A DNA stretch of 6,897 nucleotides from Candidatus Nitrosopelagicus sp. (GTDB taxonomy: Archaea; Thermoproteota; Nitrososphaeria; Nitrososphaerales; Nitrosopumilaceae), in assembly GCA_018691945.1 (NCBI GenBank), contig JABHJJ010000174.1:1-6897 (forward strand), given 5' to 3'. The stretch's first letter is position 1. Each line of letters starts with the position of its first letter. Positions 1 to 6,364 of the stretch are shown here, piece after piece. Both the position numbers and the translations under genes were made by a program. The notes under the pieces are model-generated. The model did no database searches, had not been told where the DNA came from, and was given only the letters and a program-made list of their open reading frames with translations.

Positions 1-471
1 ACAATTGCTGCAGTGAATGGATTTGCGTTAGGTGGAGGATGTGAAGTTGCAATGTCTTGTGACATTAGAATCGCATCTGATAATGCAAGAATGGGTCAAC
101 CAGAAGTTACAATTGGAATTCCTCCAGGATGGGGTGGAACACAAAGATTGATGCGAATAGTTGGTGTTGCAAAAGCAAAAGAACTTGTCTATACTGGAAA
201 AATGATTAAAGCAGCTGAGGCAAAAGAAATCGGTCTTGTTAACAATGTTGTTCCATTAGAATCATTAATGGATGAGGTTATGAGCATGGCAAAAACTATT
301 GCATCAAATGCAACACTCGCAGTTCGCATGTCAAAAACAGCTATTAACAAAGGAAGAAATGCAGATCTTGATACCGGCTTAGGTGTAGAACTATTGGCTT
401 GGAGAAATTGTTTCTCTGATCCTGATAGAGAAAAACGTATGACAGACTTTGTGAATAAATCCAAAAAATAG
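1..471 (+). CDS. Crotonase-family enoyl-CoA hydratase, 5'-truncated (probable crotonyl-CoA hydratase / 3-hydroxypropionyl-CoA dehydratase)
   Basis: The frame is open from base 1 and ends at TAG 469-471, giving the last 156 residues. The family is about 255-260 aa, so roughly 100 N-terminal residues lie outside the window. Seen: the oxyanion/catalytic segment GFALGGGCE, with Glu at 43-45, and [20 protein letters not shown], with Glu at 103-105. The two glutamates are 20 residues apart, as are Glu144 and Glu164 of rat enoyl-CoA hydratase, so this is a hydratase/dehydratase and not an isomerase with one acid lost. Known: in Nitrosopumilus a crotonase serves both as crotonyl-CoA hydratase and 3-hydroxypropionyl-CoA dehydratase in the hydroxypropionate/hydroxybutyrate CO2-fixation cycle. 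Inference: given the thaumarchaeal context this is probably that enzyme. Substrate preference cannot be read from the fragment, and a fatty-acid-type hydratase remains possible. The protein is cytoplasmic. Confidence 0.88.
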   Translation, partial: TIAAVNGFALGGGCEVAMSCDIRIASDNARMGQPEVTIGIPPGWGGTQRLMRIVGVAKAKELVYTGKMIKAAEAKEIGLVNNVVPLESLMDEVMSMAKTIASNATLAVRMSKTAINKGRNADLDTGLGVELLAWRNCFSDPDREKRMTDFVNKSKK

Positions 472-479
472 AATTATCT

Positions 480-501
480 ATTTTTCTTTATTTTCTTTAT
501 T
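480..501 (+). terminator. T-rich archaeal-type terminator after the crotonase gene
   Basis: Runs of T broken by single C or A bases begin 8 bases past the stop codon. No stable hairpin is visible. Archaeal transcription commonly ends on such U-rich tracts without a stem. The next gene appears to have its own promoter, which supports an end here. Confidence 0.5.
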
Positions 502-528
502 AACTACTGTGCTTGGTAGCAAAAGCTT

Positions 529-538
529 CTTATAATTT
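529..538 (+). promoter_or_regulatory. TATA-like element before the Fe-S carrier gene
   Basis: CTTATAATTT is centred about 22 bases upstream of the ATG at 556. An archaeal TATA box normally sits about 26 bases before the transcription start. The transcript would therefore begin at or very near the ATG at 556, as leaderless or nearly leaderless mRNA. No Shine-Dalgarno sequence is present, which agrees. This is a sequence-pattern inference. Confidence 0.45.
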
Positions 539-555
539 GAGAAATGATTTTTTGT

Positions 556-906
556 ATGGCAACTGAACAAACACAAAAGTTAGTCACAATCACTCCAAAA
601 GCTGCTGAAAAAATTCAAGAATTCATGGCTGAGGAAGAAGGAAAACCACAGTTCCTTAGAATCTATGTTCAAGGTGGTGGTTGTTCTGGTCTATCATACG
701 GAATGGGCTTTGAAAAAGAAGCTGAAGAAGATGATAGTGTAATGGAAGAAAATGGTGTTAAAGTAATAGTTGATAGTATGAGCATTGATCATCTCAATGG
801 TGCAAACGTTGACTATATTGAAAGCCTAATGGGTTCTGGTTTTAAAATCAATAATCCAAATGTAACAAAATCTTGTTCTTGTGGCTCTTCATTCAGTACT
901 GAATAA
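556..906 (+). CDS. A-type iron-sulfur cluster carrier / assembly protein (HesB/IscA/ErpA family)
   Basis: A 116-aa cytoplasmic protein, full length for the family. Fe-S clusters are received from a scaffold and handed to client apoproteins. Seen: the three ligand cysteines of A-type carriers, Cys43 in VQGGGCSGLSYGM, and Cys107 and Cys109 in KSCSCGSSF. A helical N-terminus (KAAEKIQEFMAEE) and the VDSMSIDHLNGANVDYIE segment are also typical. Start choice: an in-frame ATG at 544 would add four residues (MIFC), but the protein conserved in the family begins near MATEQTQKLVTITPKA, and the upstream TATA-like element fits initiation at 556. It stands alone between two T-rich gaps and is not visibly in an operon. 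The client proteins are unknown. Ammonia oxidisers have many Fe-S enzymes, including the 4-hydroxybutyryl-CoA dehydratase of the same carbon cycle as the upstream gene, but a dedicated link is speculation. Confidence 0.9.
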   Translation: MATEQTQKLVTITPKAAEKIQEFMAEEEGKPQFLRIYVQGGGCSGLSYGMGFEKEAEEDDSVMEENGVKVIVDSMSIDHLNGANVDYIESLMGSGFKINNPNVTKSCSCGSSFSTE

Positions 907-910
907 GCAT

Positions 911-934
911 ATTTTCTATTCTCTCTTTTTCATT
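911..934 (+). terminator. T-rich archaeal-type terminator after the Fe-S carrier gene
   Basis: A pyrimidine tract with four- and five-T runs starts 5 bases after the TAA and precedes the dnaG promoter by about 16 bases. It has no hairpin and is consistent with U-tract termination in archaea. Confidence 0.45.
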
Positions 935-950
935 TAATTTATCCAAATCG

Positions 951-959
951 TTTATAAAT
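951..959 (+). promoter_or_regulatory. TATA box of the dnaG-riboflavin kinase operon
   Basis: TTTATAAAT matches the archaeal TATA consensus well, with the A-rich stretch ATCCAAATCG just upstream in the BRE position. Counting about 26 bases downstream of its centre puts the transcription start near 980. This leaves a leader of roughly 25-30 nt that contains the Shine-Dalgarno site at 990-999. Box, leader and Shine-Dalgarno site are mutually consistent. Confidence 0.65.
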
Positions 960-989
960 CTCAAATTATATCTCTGAATATTGAATATT

Positions 990-999
990 AAGGAGATGA
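990..999 (+). promoter_or_regulatory. Strong Shine-Dalgarno site that fixes the TTG start of dnaG
   Basis: AAGGAGATGA is nearly complementary to the 3' end of 16S rRNA. Its GGAG core lies 11 bases before the TTG at 1007. A stop codon (TAA, 1004-1006) directly precedes the TTG in frame, so no longer start is possible. The next in-frame ATG would remove the conserved N-terminus. Confidence 0.75.
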
Positions 1000-1006
1000 A
1001 CAATAA

Positions 1007-2155
1007 TTGCCATATACAGGTATTGTCAAGTATCACGTTAAACTGTCATTCGAAGTTGATGGGCTTGTCGAACGAGCAGATATAATCGGAGCTATATTCG
1101 GACAAACTGAAGGTCTCTTGGGACCTGAAATGAATCTGAATGAACTCCAGAGGGTATCTAAGGTCGGTCGAATTGAAGTTAATACGTTCAGTACTGAAAA
1201 TACAACTAAAGGTGATGCATTGTTACCAATGAGTACTGATATTGATACATGTTCATTAATTTCTGCTGCAATTGAGAGTATAGATAAAGTTGGTCCTTTT
1301 GATAGTAAATTTAGATTAGATGCAATTGATGACGTTAGAGCAACAAAAAAACAAGATATCTTACAACGTGCTAAAGAAATCAAACAAAAATGGTCTACCA
1401 ATTCTGTTAGCGAAGGACAAGAAATGCTTGAACAAGTTCATGAGAATAATTCAGATAAAATTACTACATACGGTCCAAAAAAACTCCACTGTAGTACTGG
1501 AATATTTGATTCTAAATGGATAATTCTTGTAGAAGGTAGAGCAGATATTATCAATCTTTTACGAGCAGGGTATGATAATGCATTAGCATTTGAAGGTGGT
1601 AGAATTGATGAATCTATTAAAGAAATATGTGAAGAAAAAGAAAAGGTTGTAGCATTCACAGATGGTGACAGAGCAGGTGGATTTATTTTAAAAGAATTAA
1701 AATCTGTCGTACATATTGATCTTGAATTACGTGCTGATACTGGAATTGAAGTTGAAGAATTAACTCCAAAAAGAGTTGATGAACTTTTGAGTCCTGTCAA
1801 AAAACAAATGGAAGAAGAATTATCTGCACCTGAAATTAAAAATGTAGATGATGGCCCTCTTGCGGAATTATGCAAAAATAAATTCTCAGAATTAAATGAA
1901 TCTCTAGAAGCAATTGCACTTGATTCAAGTGAGGCTGAAGTCTTCAGAGTTGCAATCCCAGAATTAGTTGGAAAAATTAGTGGTCAATCAGGAATAAAAT
2001 ATCTTATCATAGATGGAATAATCACTCAAAGATTAGTTGATGCTGCAAAAGCTGCCGGTGTAGAAAACTTAATTGGTCATAGAACTGCAAAATTATCCGA
2101 CTCTAATGGTGTATCATTAAAAACATTTAGAGAACTTGGTATAGCATCTAATTAA
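1007..2155 (+). CDS. dnaG: Archaeal DnaG-type TOPRIM primase / exosome-associated protein
   Basis: A 382-aa cytoplasmic protein of the archaeal DnaG family, which lacks the zinc-binding and helicase-binding domains of bacterial DnaG. Seen: an archaeal-type N-terminal domain (FEVDGLVERADIIGAIFGQ, then TEGLLGPEMNLNELQ, residues about 13-49). A TOPRIM core follows, with the acidic motif VEGRAD (Glu176) and the metal-binding pair in FTDGDRAGG (Asp219, Asp221). A helical acidic linker and a C-terminal domain end in a conserved-looking NLIGHRTAKLSD stretch. All three TOPRIM acids are present. Known: archaeal DnaG makes short RNA primers in vitro and is also a stable exosome subunit that binds Csl4 and favours poly(A)-rich substrates. 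Initiation is at TTG with a strong Shine-Dalgarno site. The stop overlaps the start of the next gene by one base (TAATG), which indicates translational coupling. Confidence 0.95.
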   Translation: MPYTGIVKYHVKLSFEVDGLVERADIIGAIFGQTEGLLGPEMNLNELQRVSKVGRIEVNTFSTENTTKGDALLPMSTDIDTCSLISAAIESIDKVGPFDSKFRLDAIDDVRATKKQDILQRAKEIKQKWSTNSVSEGQEMLEQVHENNSDKITTYGPKKLHCSTGIFDSKWIILVEGRADIINLLRAGYDNALAFEGGRIDESIKEICEEKEKVVAFTDGDRAGGFILKELKSVVHIDLELRADTGIEVEELTPKRVDELLSPVKKQMEEELSAPEIKNVDDGPLAELCKNKFSELNESLEAIALDSSEAEVFRVAIPELVGKISGQSGIKYLIIDGIITQRLVDAAKAAGVENLIGHRTAKLSDSNGVSLKTFRELGIASN

Positions 2156-2847
2156 TGACTGATCTTAAAACACAACACCTTCTAACCTTAGCACATATTT
2201 TATCCAAAGGCGGGAAACACAATTTTGTTAATATAACTACTACTTCTCTTGGAAAGGAAATAGGCAAATCTCAACAATCTGCATCTCTACATCTAAAAGA
2301 ATTGGAATTGGGTGGATTTATTGAAAGAATTCAATATGGACGAAAACAATCAATAAAAATTACAAATAAAGGATTTATCGAATTGTCAACACTTCATAAT
2401 CTTTTATCAAAATTAATATCAAAATCTCCTAATTCATTATCACTTACAGGTATGATAACCACGGGAATGGGGGAAGGGGCATACTACATGTCGATGAAAG
2501 GATATACAAGACAATTCAAATCAAAATTAGGATACGTTCCTTATCCTGGAACATTGAATGTTCAATTAACAGAAAAAAAATTCTCTGAGGCTATTTCACA
2601 ATTATCAAATTATGAAGGAATAAAGATTAATTCGTTCTCTGATGGTAAACGAACCTTTGGATGGGTAAAATGCTTCAAATCAAAAATTAATAATAAAATT
2701 GATTGTGAATTGATCTTGTTGGAACGAACACATCATGATACAACAATTGTTGAATTTATATCAAAAAATAACATACGAAAATCTTTGAAAATTGGAAATA
2801 AATCAAATGTTAAAGTTAAAATTTCAATTTTAGGTAATTTCTCTTAA
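2155..2847 (+). CDS. ribK: CTP-dependent riboflavin kinase with N-terminal winged helix (RbkR-type kinase/regulator)
   Basis: A 230-aa two-domain protein. Residues about 5-85 form a winged helix-turn-helix, with KEIGKSQQSASLHLKELE as the likely helix-turn-helix and FIERIQYGRKQSIKIT as the wing. Residues about 97-230 are the DUF120 riboflavin kinase domain. Its hallmarks are GMITTGMGEGAYYMS (99-113), LGYVPYPGTLNV (125-136) and ERTHH (190-194). Known: archaeal DUF120 kinases phosphorylate riboflavin to FMN using CTP instead of ATP. Versions with this winged helix (RbkR) also repress or modulate riboflavin genes in several archaea. The DNA-binding role of this copy is inferred from the fusion. 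It has no clear Shine-Dalgarno site and starts inside the dnaG stop codon, so translation probably depends on dnaG. It converges tail to tail with ribL, which encodes the next step of FAD synthesis. Confidence 0.93.
   Translation: MTDLKTQHLLTLAHILSKGGKHNFVNITTTSLGKEIGKSQQSASLHLKELELGGFIERIQYGRKQSIKITNKGFIELSTLHNLLSKLISKSPNSLSLTGMITTGMGEGAYYMSMKGYTRQFKSKLGYVPYPGTLNVQLTEKKFSEAISQLSNYEGIKINSFSDGKRTFGWVKCFKSKINNKIDCELILLERTHHDTTIVEFISKNNIRKSLKIGNKSNVKVKISILGNFS
2844..2847. other. Overlapping convergent stop codons (shared TTAA)
   Basis: The palindrome TTAA holds the plus-strand TAA of the riboflavin kinase (2845-2847) and the minus-strand TAA of ribL (2844-2846). There is no intergenic space for a terminator, so each 3' UTR must run antisense into the other gene. 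A T-run at about 2873-2878 inside ribL could serve the plus-strand transcript. Confidence 0.9.
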
Positions 2848-3287
2848 AGACCGTGAATGTCTTTGCCATACTCTTTTTCAATTACTGAACTTGAAGTTTC
2901 AGGTCTTGGAGATTCCAATCTGGCCACTTCTACTTCTAAGTTTATCTTTCTACATCCTTCTGTGATGAATTTTTCCTGATGGGTTTGATCGTAACCTAAA
3001 GCAATTATTTGTGGTTTTACTAAATCTACTGTTTTGAAAATATCTTCATCATCGCCAATAATACATAGATCAACCATGTTTAACGATGAAACCAACTCTT
3101 GTCGTAATTGAGCACTATGAAGTGGTTTTCGTTTTTTCATTTTCACTGCTGTCTTGTCTGTTGCAACTACCACTACTAAAAAATCTCCCATTTTTTTTGC
3201 ATCATTTAATGTATTAATATGTCCAGGATGAATAATATCAAAAACCCCTCCAGCTAAGACAATTTTTGATTTCCATGAATTTTGCAT
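2844..3287 (-). CDS. ribL: FAD synthase, archaeal RibL type (FMN adenylyltransferase)
   Basis: A 147-aa nucleotidyltransferase of the cytidylyltransferase-like superfamily that makes FAD from FMN and ATP in the cytoplasm. Seen: the nucleotide-binding loop LAGGVFDIIHPGHINTL, whose HPGH signature is at residues 20-23. A KPLHSAQLRQELV segment follows, then the QIIALGYDQ motif and ESPRPETSSS near the C-terminus, as in RibL and glycerol-3-phosphate cytidylyltransferase relatives. The length agrees with known archaeal RibL (about 150 aa). Start choice: a TTG at 3305 would add six residues (MITLED). I prefer the ATG at 3287, because an AAATAAAT stretch at about 3307-3315 on this strand could be a TATA box for a leaderless message and no Shine-Dalgarno site precedes the TTG. 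The paired C-terminal cysteines of methanogen RibL are not seen. It lies downstream of dph5 and may have its own promoter. Confidence 0.85.
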   Translation of the reverse strand: MQNSWKSKIVLAGGVFDIIHPGHINTLNDAKKMGDFLVVVVATDKTAVKMKKRKPLHSAQLRQELVSSLNMVDLCIIGDDEDIFKTVDLVKPQIIALGYDQTHQEKFITEGCRKINLEVEVARLESPRPETSSSVIEKEYGKDIHGL

Positions 3288-3304
3288 ATCTTCTAGTGTT
3301 ATCA

Positions 3305-3316
3305 ATTTATTTTCTA
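3305..3316 (-). promoter_or_regulatory. Possible TATA element upstream of ribL
   Basis: On the minus strand this reads GAAAATAAATTG. It is centred about 24 bases before the ATG at 3287, and the gap to dph5 is long enough for separate initiation. The match to the archaeal consensus is only fair, and read-through from dph5 is equally possible. Confidence 0.3.
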
Positions 3317-3358
3317 TCCGTAATCTCAGAGTTTTTGTCCAATTTCAACTCATCGTTA

Positions 3359-4396
3359 TCACATTTTTGGGTCAAAGCCTTTTGCAATACGTAATGCATC
3401 AACAAGACCATCTGCATAACCTATGCTTAGTACCGCATATTCTTTTTTCCCTTCTTTAAGAAAATTTTCGGCATCATCAATGTACAATTTTGCATTTATC
3501 AAGACATCTTCAAATTCTTTAAGATTTTCATAATGTGGTTTAATTTCTTCTAGTGCCTCTCTTACCATTGGAACATATTTTTCAATCATTTGTTCAGAAA
3601 TATTCTTCACATCTGTTGAATTATCAGTCGGTTCATCCAAACATTCTGTGACGGTCTTCACTGCATCAGATTCTGTAAAATGTAATCTTCCAGGTATGAT
3701 TATACTGTGTGGTGCTTCCCCAAACTCGCTTTTAATTAGGTTTGAAATATTCCCTGAAATTATTTGCTGACTATTTTTTCCAATTCTGGACGCAACAATT
3801 GCAAAAGTTTCTTTTGAAATGACTTTTCGATTCTGTGTTTTTTCAGCATCTAATAACAGTGATAATGCATCTTTTGGTTCTAAGAAAAATGATTTATCTT
3901 CATTATATTCAAGTAAAATCACTGAATGCGTCTTACTCAATAAATTCTCAAAAATTGTATTGTATGGGGTAATCATTGATTTTGGATCATTCATAATGGT
4001 TAGCACCTTTCCAATTTTGTAATAGTGTAGTCCTACTTCTCCAATTAATGATGAAACAATTGAGGATGAATGAATTGTTTTTGTCTCTATTCTGTCTCTC
4101 ATCGCTCGTGTCTTTAACTCAAGATGTGTTGTAGCAATGTATGGATCGCCATATGAAATTAACACGGTATCTTTATTTTTTGCATTTTCTAAAATCTCGT
4201 TACCATCTTCAACCACCCATCGTTTTGCAGTTTTAAATTCTCCATCAGAAATCTCTTCTAATTGTTTTTTCTCAGTTTCTGAGATAGGACTAGTAAATGA
4301 CTCTAAATATACAATCTCTGCATTTTTTATTACATTTAATGTACTATTTGATAATTCTGAAATACCTGAGATACCTAATCCAATAAACCACAGCAT
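3359..4396 (-). CDS. dph5: Diphthine synthase Dph5 with C-terminal DUF357-like domain
   Basis: A 345-aa protein. Residues 1 to about 255 are the SAM-dependent methyltransferase that methylates the modified histidine of elongation factor aEF2 during diphthamide synthesis. Seen: the N-terminal FIGLGISGISELS loop (residues 4-16), SYGDPYIATTH (81-91), IHSSSIVSS (109-117) and the late PGRLHFTE (235-242), all typical of tetrapyrrole-methylase-fold Dph5. Usual archaeal Dph5 is about 255-270 aa. The extra 85 residues from about 262 form a helical domain, with IEKYVPMVREALEEI, AKLYIDDAENFLKEGK and SIGYADGLVDALRIAKG. I recognise this as DUF357, a small archaeal domain of unknown function that is often a separate protein. 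The ATG shares its A with the lysK stop (TAATG, 1-nt overlap) and no Shine-Dalgarno site is visible, so translation is probably coupled. Dph5 identity is strong; DUF357 rests on remembered motif similarity. Confidence 0.92.
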   Translation of the reverse strand: MLWFIGLGISGISELSNSTLNVIKNAEIVYLESFTSPISETEKKQLEEISDGEFKTAKRWVVEDGNEILENAKNKDTVLISYGDPYIATTHLELKTRAMRDRIETKTIHSSSIVSSLIGEVGLHYYKIGKVLTIMNDPKSMITPYNTIFENLLSKTHSVILLEYNEDKSFFLEPKDALSLLLDAEKTQNRKVISKETFAIVASRIGKNSQQIISGNISNLIKSEFGEAPHSIIIPGRLHFTESDAVKTVTECLDEPTDNSTDVKNISEQMIEKYVPMVREALEEIKPHYENLKEFEDVLINAKLYIDDAENFLKEGKKEYAVLSIGYADGLVDALRIAKGFDPKM

Positions 4397-5517
4397 TATT
4401 TCGTTCTGTCATGTAGTCTTTTTAAATGGTATAGTGATTTTTTTAGAATTTCTATTCCTTTAACAAATTCATCAATTGAAACTTTCTCATCGATTGTATG
4501 TGCTTCGTGAGGATCTCCTGGACCATATGTAATTACGGGAATCTTTAGTTGATTGCCTATCACATTCATGTCGCCTGTACCTGTTTTTCTAATCAACATT
4601 GGTCTTTTCTTCTCTACATCCAAAACTGATAATGTTAATGCCCTTACTAATGGCGAGTTATGTGCAGCCTCAAATGGTTCTGTTTCATCTATTACTGAAT
4701 ACAAAACTTCAATTTCTCTTTTTGTTGATATGTCATTGACTATTGTGGTGATTTTTTCTTCAATATCATTACAATTCATATCAACTGGAATTCTAATATC
4801 TAGTGTTACTACACATTCTATCGGTGTAACATTATGGCTAGTACCTCCACGAATTTCTGTAAGAGTTGCAGTAAGCATCATTCCTTTGCTTTTGTCTTCC
4901 TGACCATTCTCTAATTCATTTTTTAATTCTGTTGCCACAGATAATGTTTCTTCTATTGCATTTTTTGCCAACCATGGGGCACTTGCATGGGCACTATCTT
5001 TTACATTTACTCTGAGGTTGATTGCTAAGCGACCTTTGTAGGCAATTGTAACTTTTTGAATACTACTTGGTTCTCCAAAAATTGCATAATCTACATTAGG
5101 CTTATTTTTTACCAGATTCTTTATCCCTGTTGCATTACCCTCTTCATCAACTGCTCCAACAAATGTTACTGTTCCTTGATTTTCTTCTACACTTGCGGCT
5201 GCAAACAGCATTGCAATTAGTGGTGCTTTTGCATCTGATGCGCCTCTACCATGCAGCATGTCTCCTTCCTTTCTTACCTTAATCTTTCCTGGAACGACAT
5301 CCATATGTCCACATAACATAATTTTTGGTTCACCTGAACCTTTAGTTGCAATCAAATTCCCAACCTCATCTTGATGAATATCTCTAAACCCTAGATCATC
5401 ACATCGGTCTGCAAGAAAATCAGCTAAAGCCTTTTCACTTAATGATGGAGTATAGATTCGTAATGCTTTTTCCAAAGTTTTGATTGCATATCTGGAAGTT
5501 TCTAAATGTTCATCCAT
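4396..5517 (-). CDS. lysK: [LysW]-lysine / [LysW]-ornithine hydrolase (M20 metallopeptidase)
   Basis: A 373-aa zinc or cobalt hydrolase of the M20 (ArgE/DapE/CPG2) family. It performs the last step of LysW-carried synthesis, cutting lysine (or ornithine) off the carrier protein. Seen: LCGHMDVVPG with His71 and Asp73, GRGASDAKAP with bridging Asp95, VDEEGNATG with general base Glu125 and Glu126, FGEPSS with Glu149, and the late ligand in HEAHTIDE (His340). Residues about 160-275 are the lid/dimerisation domain, marked by the GGTSHNVTP motif (224-232). All expected active-site residues are present. The ATG lies one base past the lysX stop and is preceded by AAAGGGG as a possible Shine-Dalgarno site. 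The location directly after lysW and lysX points to LysK, not a generic ArgE or DapE. Whether it also serves arginine synthesis, as in Sulfolobus, cannot be decided here. Confidence 0.93.
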   Translation of the reverse strand: MDEHLETSRYAIKTLEKALRIYTPSLSEKALADFLADRCDDLGFRDIHQDEVGNLIATKGSGEPKIMLCGHMDVVPGKIKVRKEGDMLHGRGASDAKAPLIAMLFAAASVEENQGTVTFVGAVDEEGNATGIKNLVKNKPNVDYAIFGEPSSIQKVTIAYKGRLAINLRVNVKDSAHASAPWLAKNAIEETLSVATELKNELENGQEDKSKGMMLTATLTEIRGGTSHNVTPIECVVTLDIRIPVDMNCNDIEEKITTIVNDISTKREIEVLYSVIDETEPFEAAHNSPLVRALTLSVLDVEKKRPMLIRKTGTGDMNVIGNQLKIPVITYGPGDPHEAHTIDEKVSIDEFVKGIEILKKSLYHLKRLHDRTK

Positions 5518-5518
5518 T

Positions 5519-6364
5519 CTATACTAACCCCTTTACATATTCTAACATTAACTTTGGAATATCTACTCCTGTAACTCTAACAACATTTCTAAATTCAGTT
5601 GTATTGTTTATCTCATGTACGACCATTCCTTTATCATTACTTTCCATTAGGTCGATTCCTACGATATCTCCAAACACTGAATCCTTTGCTTTAATACATA
5701 TGTCTTCAAGCTCATTACTAATTTCACATGTTTCTGCTGAGCCGCCTAAATGTGTATTTGTTTTCCAATTACCATCTCCGGAATTTCTGTATATTGCAGC
5801 TGCAACATTATCTCCTATCACAATTACACGAATGTCTCTTGGAGGACGTTGTACAAATTCCTCCAGAAAATGAATATGATGAATTGGATACATTGCTTCT
5901 CTTCCTTCTATGATTCCTTCTGCTGCATCCATATCATTCAACTTGGAAACCATTCTTCCCCAACTGCCTACTGTTGGCTTGATAATTTTTGGAAATCCAT
6001 GTTTCTTCAATGCATCTAATGCAGAATCTTTTGAAAATGCAACTGTTGCATTTGGTGTTGGAACTCCTGCTTTCTGTAACAACATATGTGTAAACAATTT
6101 ATTTCCAGCAAAGATTCCTGTGTTTAGACAATTTACTACTTTTGCACCTTGACCTTCAAGAGCTGCAGTTGAATGTAAATTTCTATAATAGCTAACACAT
6201 CTCTGCAACACTGGTCCATCTAAGCAATTTTTTTCATTCAGATCCAAAAACATTTTTTTACAATCTATCATGTCTATTGAAATATTATTTTTTTTTGCAG
6301 ATTCAATTAGTAATTTTTCTTCAAGACGGATTGTATCGTAAAGGATTGAAATTTTGCCGGTCAC
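5519..6364 (-). CDS. lysX: LysW-2-aminoadipate ligase (ATP-grasp; LysX/ArgX family)
   Basis: A 281-aa ATP-grasp ligase of the RimK/LysX group. It activates the C-terminal glutamate side chain of LysW with ATP and couples it to the amino group of 2-aminoadipate (LysX) or glutamate (ArgX). Seen: FPKIIKPTVGSWGR (124-137), a nucleotide-binding ATP-grasp element; FLEEFV (166-171) at the adenine site; RDIRVIVIGD (176-185); GIDLM (236-240); and the metal/substrate motif HEINNTTEFRN (250-260). Start choice: GTG at 6364 overlaps the lysW stop as GTGA, a standard 4-nt coupling, and has GGAGAGGAT upstream as a Shine-Dalgarno site. A longer TTG start at 6373 would add three residues and has no comparable site. 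The lysine-specific assignment comes mostly from neighbouring lysW, lysK and the homocitrate-synthase-like gene. A dual LysX/ArgX role is possible. Confidence 0.9.
   Translation of the reverse strand: MTGKISILYDTIRLEEKLLIESAKKNNISIDMIDCKKMFLDLNEKNCLDGPVLQRCVSYYRNLHSTAALEGQGAKVVNCLNTGIFAGNKLFTHMLLQKAGVPTPNATVAFSKDSALDALKKHGFPKIIKPTVGSWGRMVSKLNDMDAAEGIIEGREAMYPIHHIHFLEEFVQRPPRDIRVIVIGDNVAAAIYRNSGDGNWKTNTHLGGSAETCEISNELEDICIKAKDSVFGDIVGIDLMESNDKGMVVHEINNTTEFRNVVRVTGVDIPKLMLEYVKGLV

Noticed and set aside
544..555. Upstream ATG that would lengthen the Fe-S carrier by MIFC
   Set aside because: The family N-terminus aligns from the ATG at 556, and the TATA-like element at 529-538 would place the transcript start after 544.
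472..555. Short gap considered for a small RNA or tRNA
   Set aside because: It has no cloverleaf, no GC-rich stem and no conserved box motifs. It contains only a T-tract and a TATA-like element.
996..1085. Out-of-frame 29-codon reading frame (ATG at 996) overlapping the dnaG start, considered as a leader peptide
   Set aside because: Its ATG lies inside the Shine-Dalgarno site used by dnaG, it has no ribosome site of its own, and its amino-acid pattern is unremarkable.
1438..1875. 145-codon open frame on the minus strand inside dnaG
   Set aside because: It is antisense to the TOPRIM region, rich in Ser, with no recognisable domain, and the plus frame is strongly conserved DnaG.
4137..4463. 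108-codon plus-strand open frame spanning the dph5/lysK junction, with membrane-like stretches
   Set aside because: The hydrophobic look comes from reading Lys/Glu-rich genes backwards. The minus-strand genes are clearly real and fill the region.
5484..5873. 129-codon plus-strand open frame opposite lysX
   Set aside because: It is a shadow of the ATP-grasp coding region, with hydrophobic and Ser/Thr-rich composition typical of antisense translation of AT-rich genes. It has no start signals.
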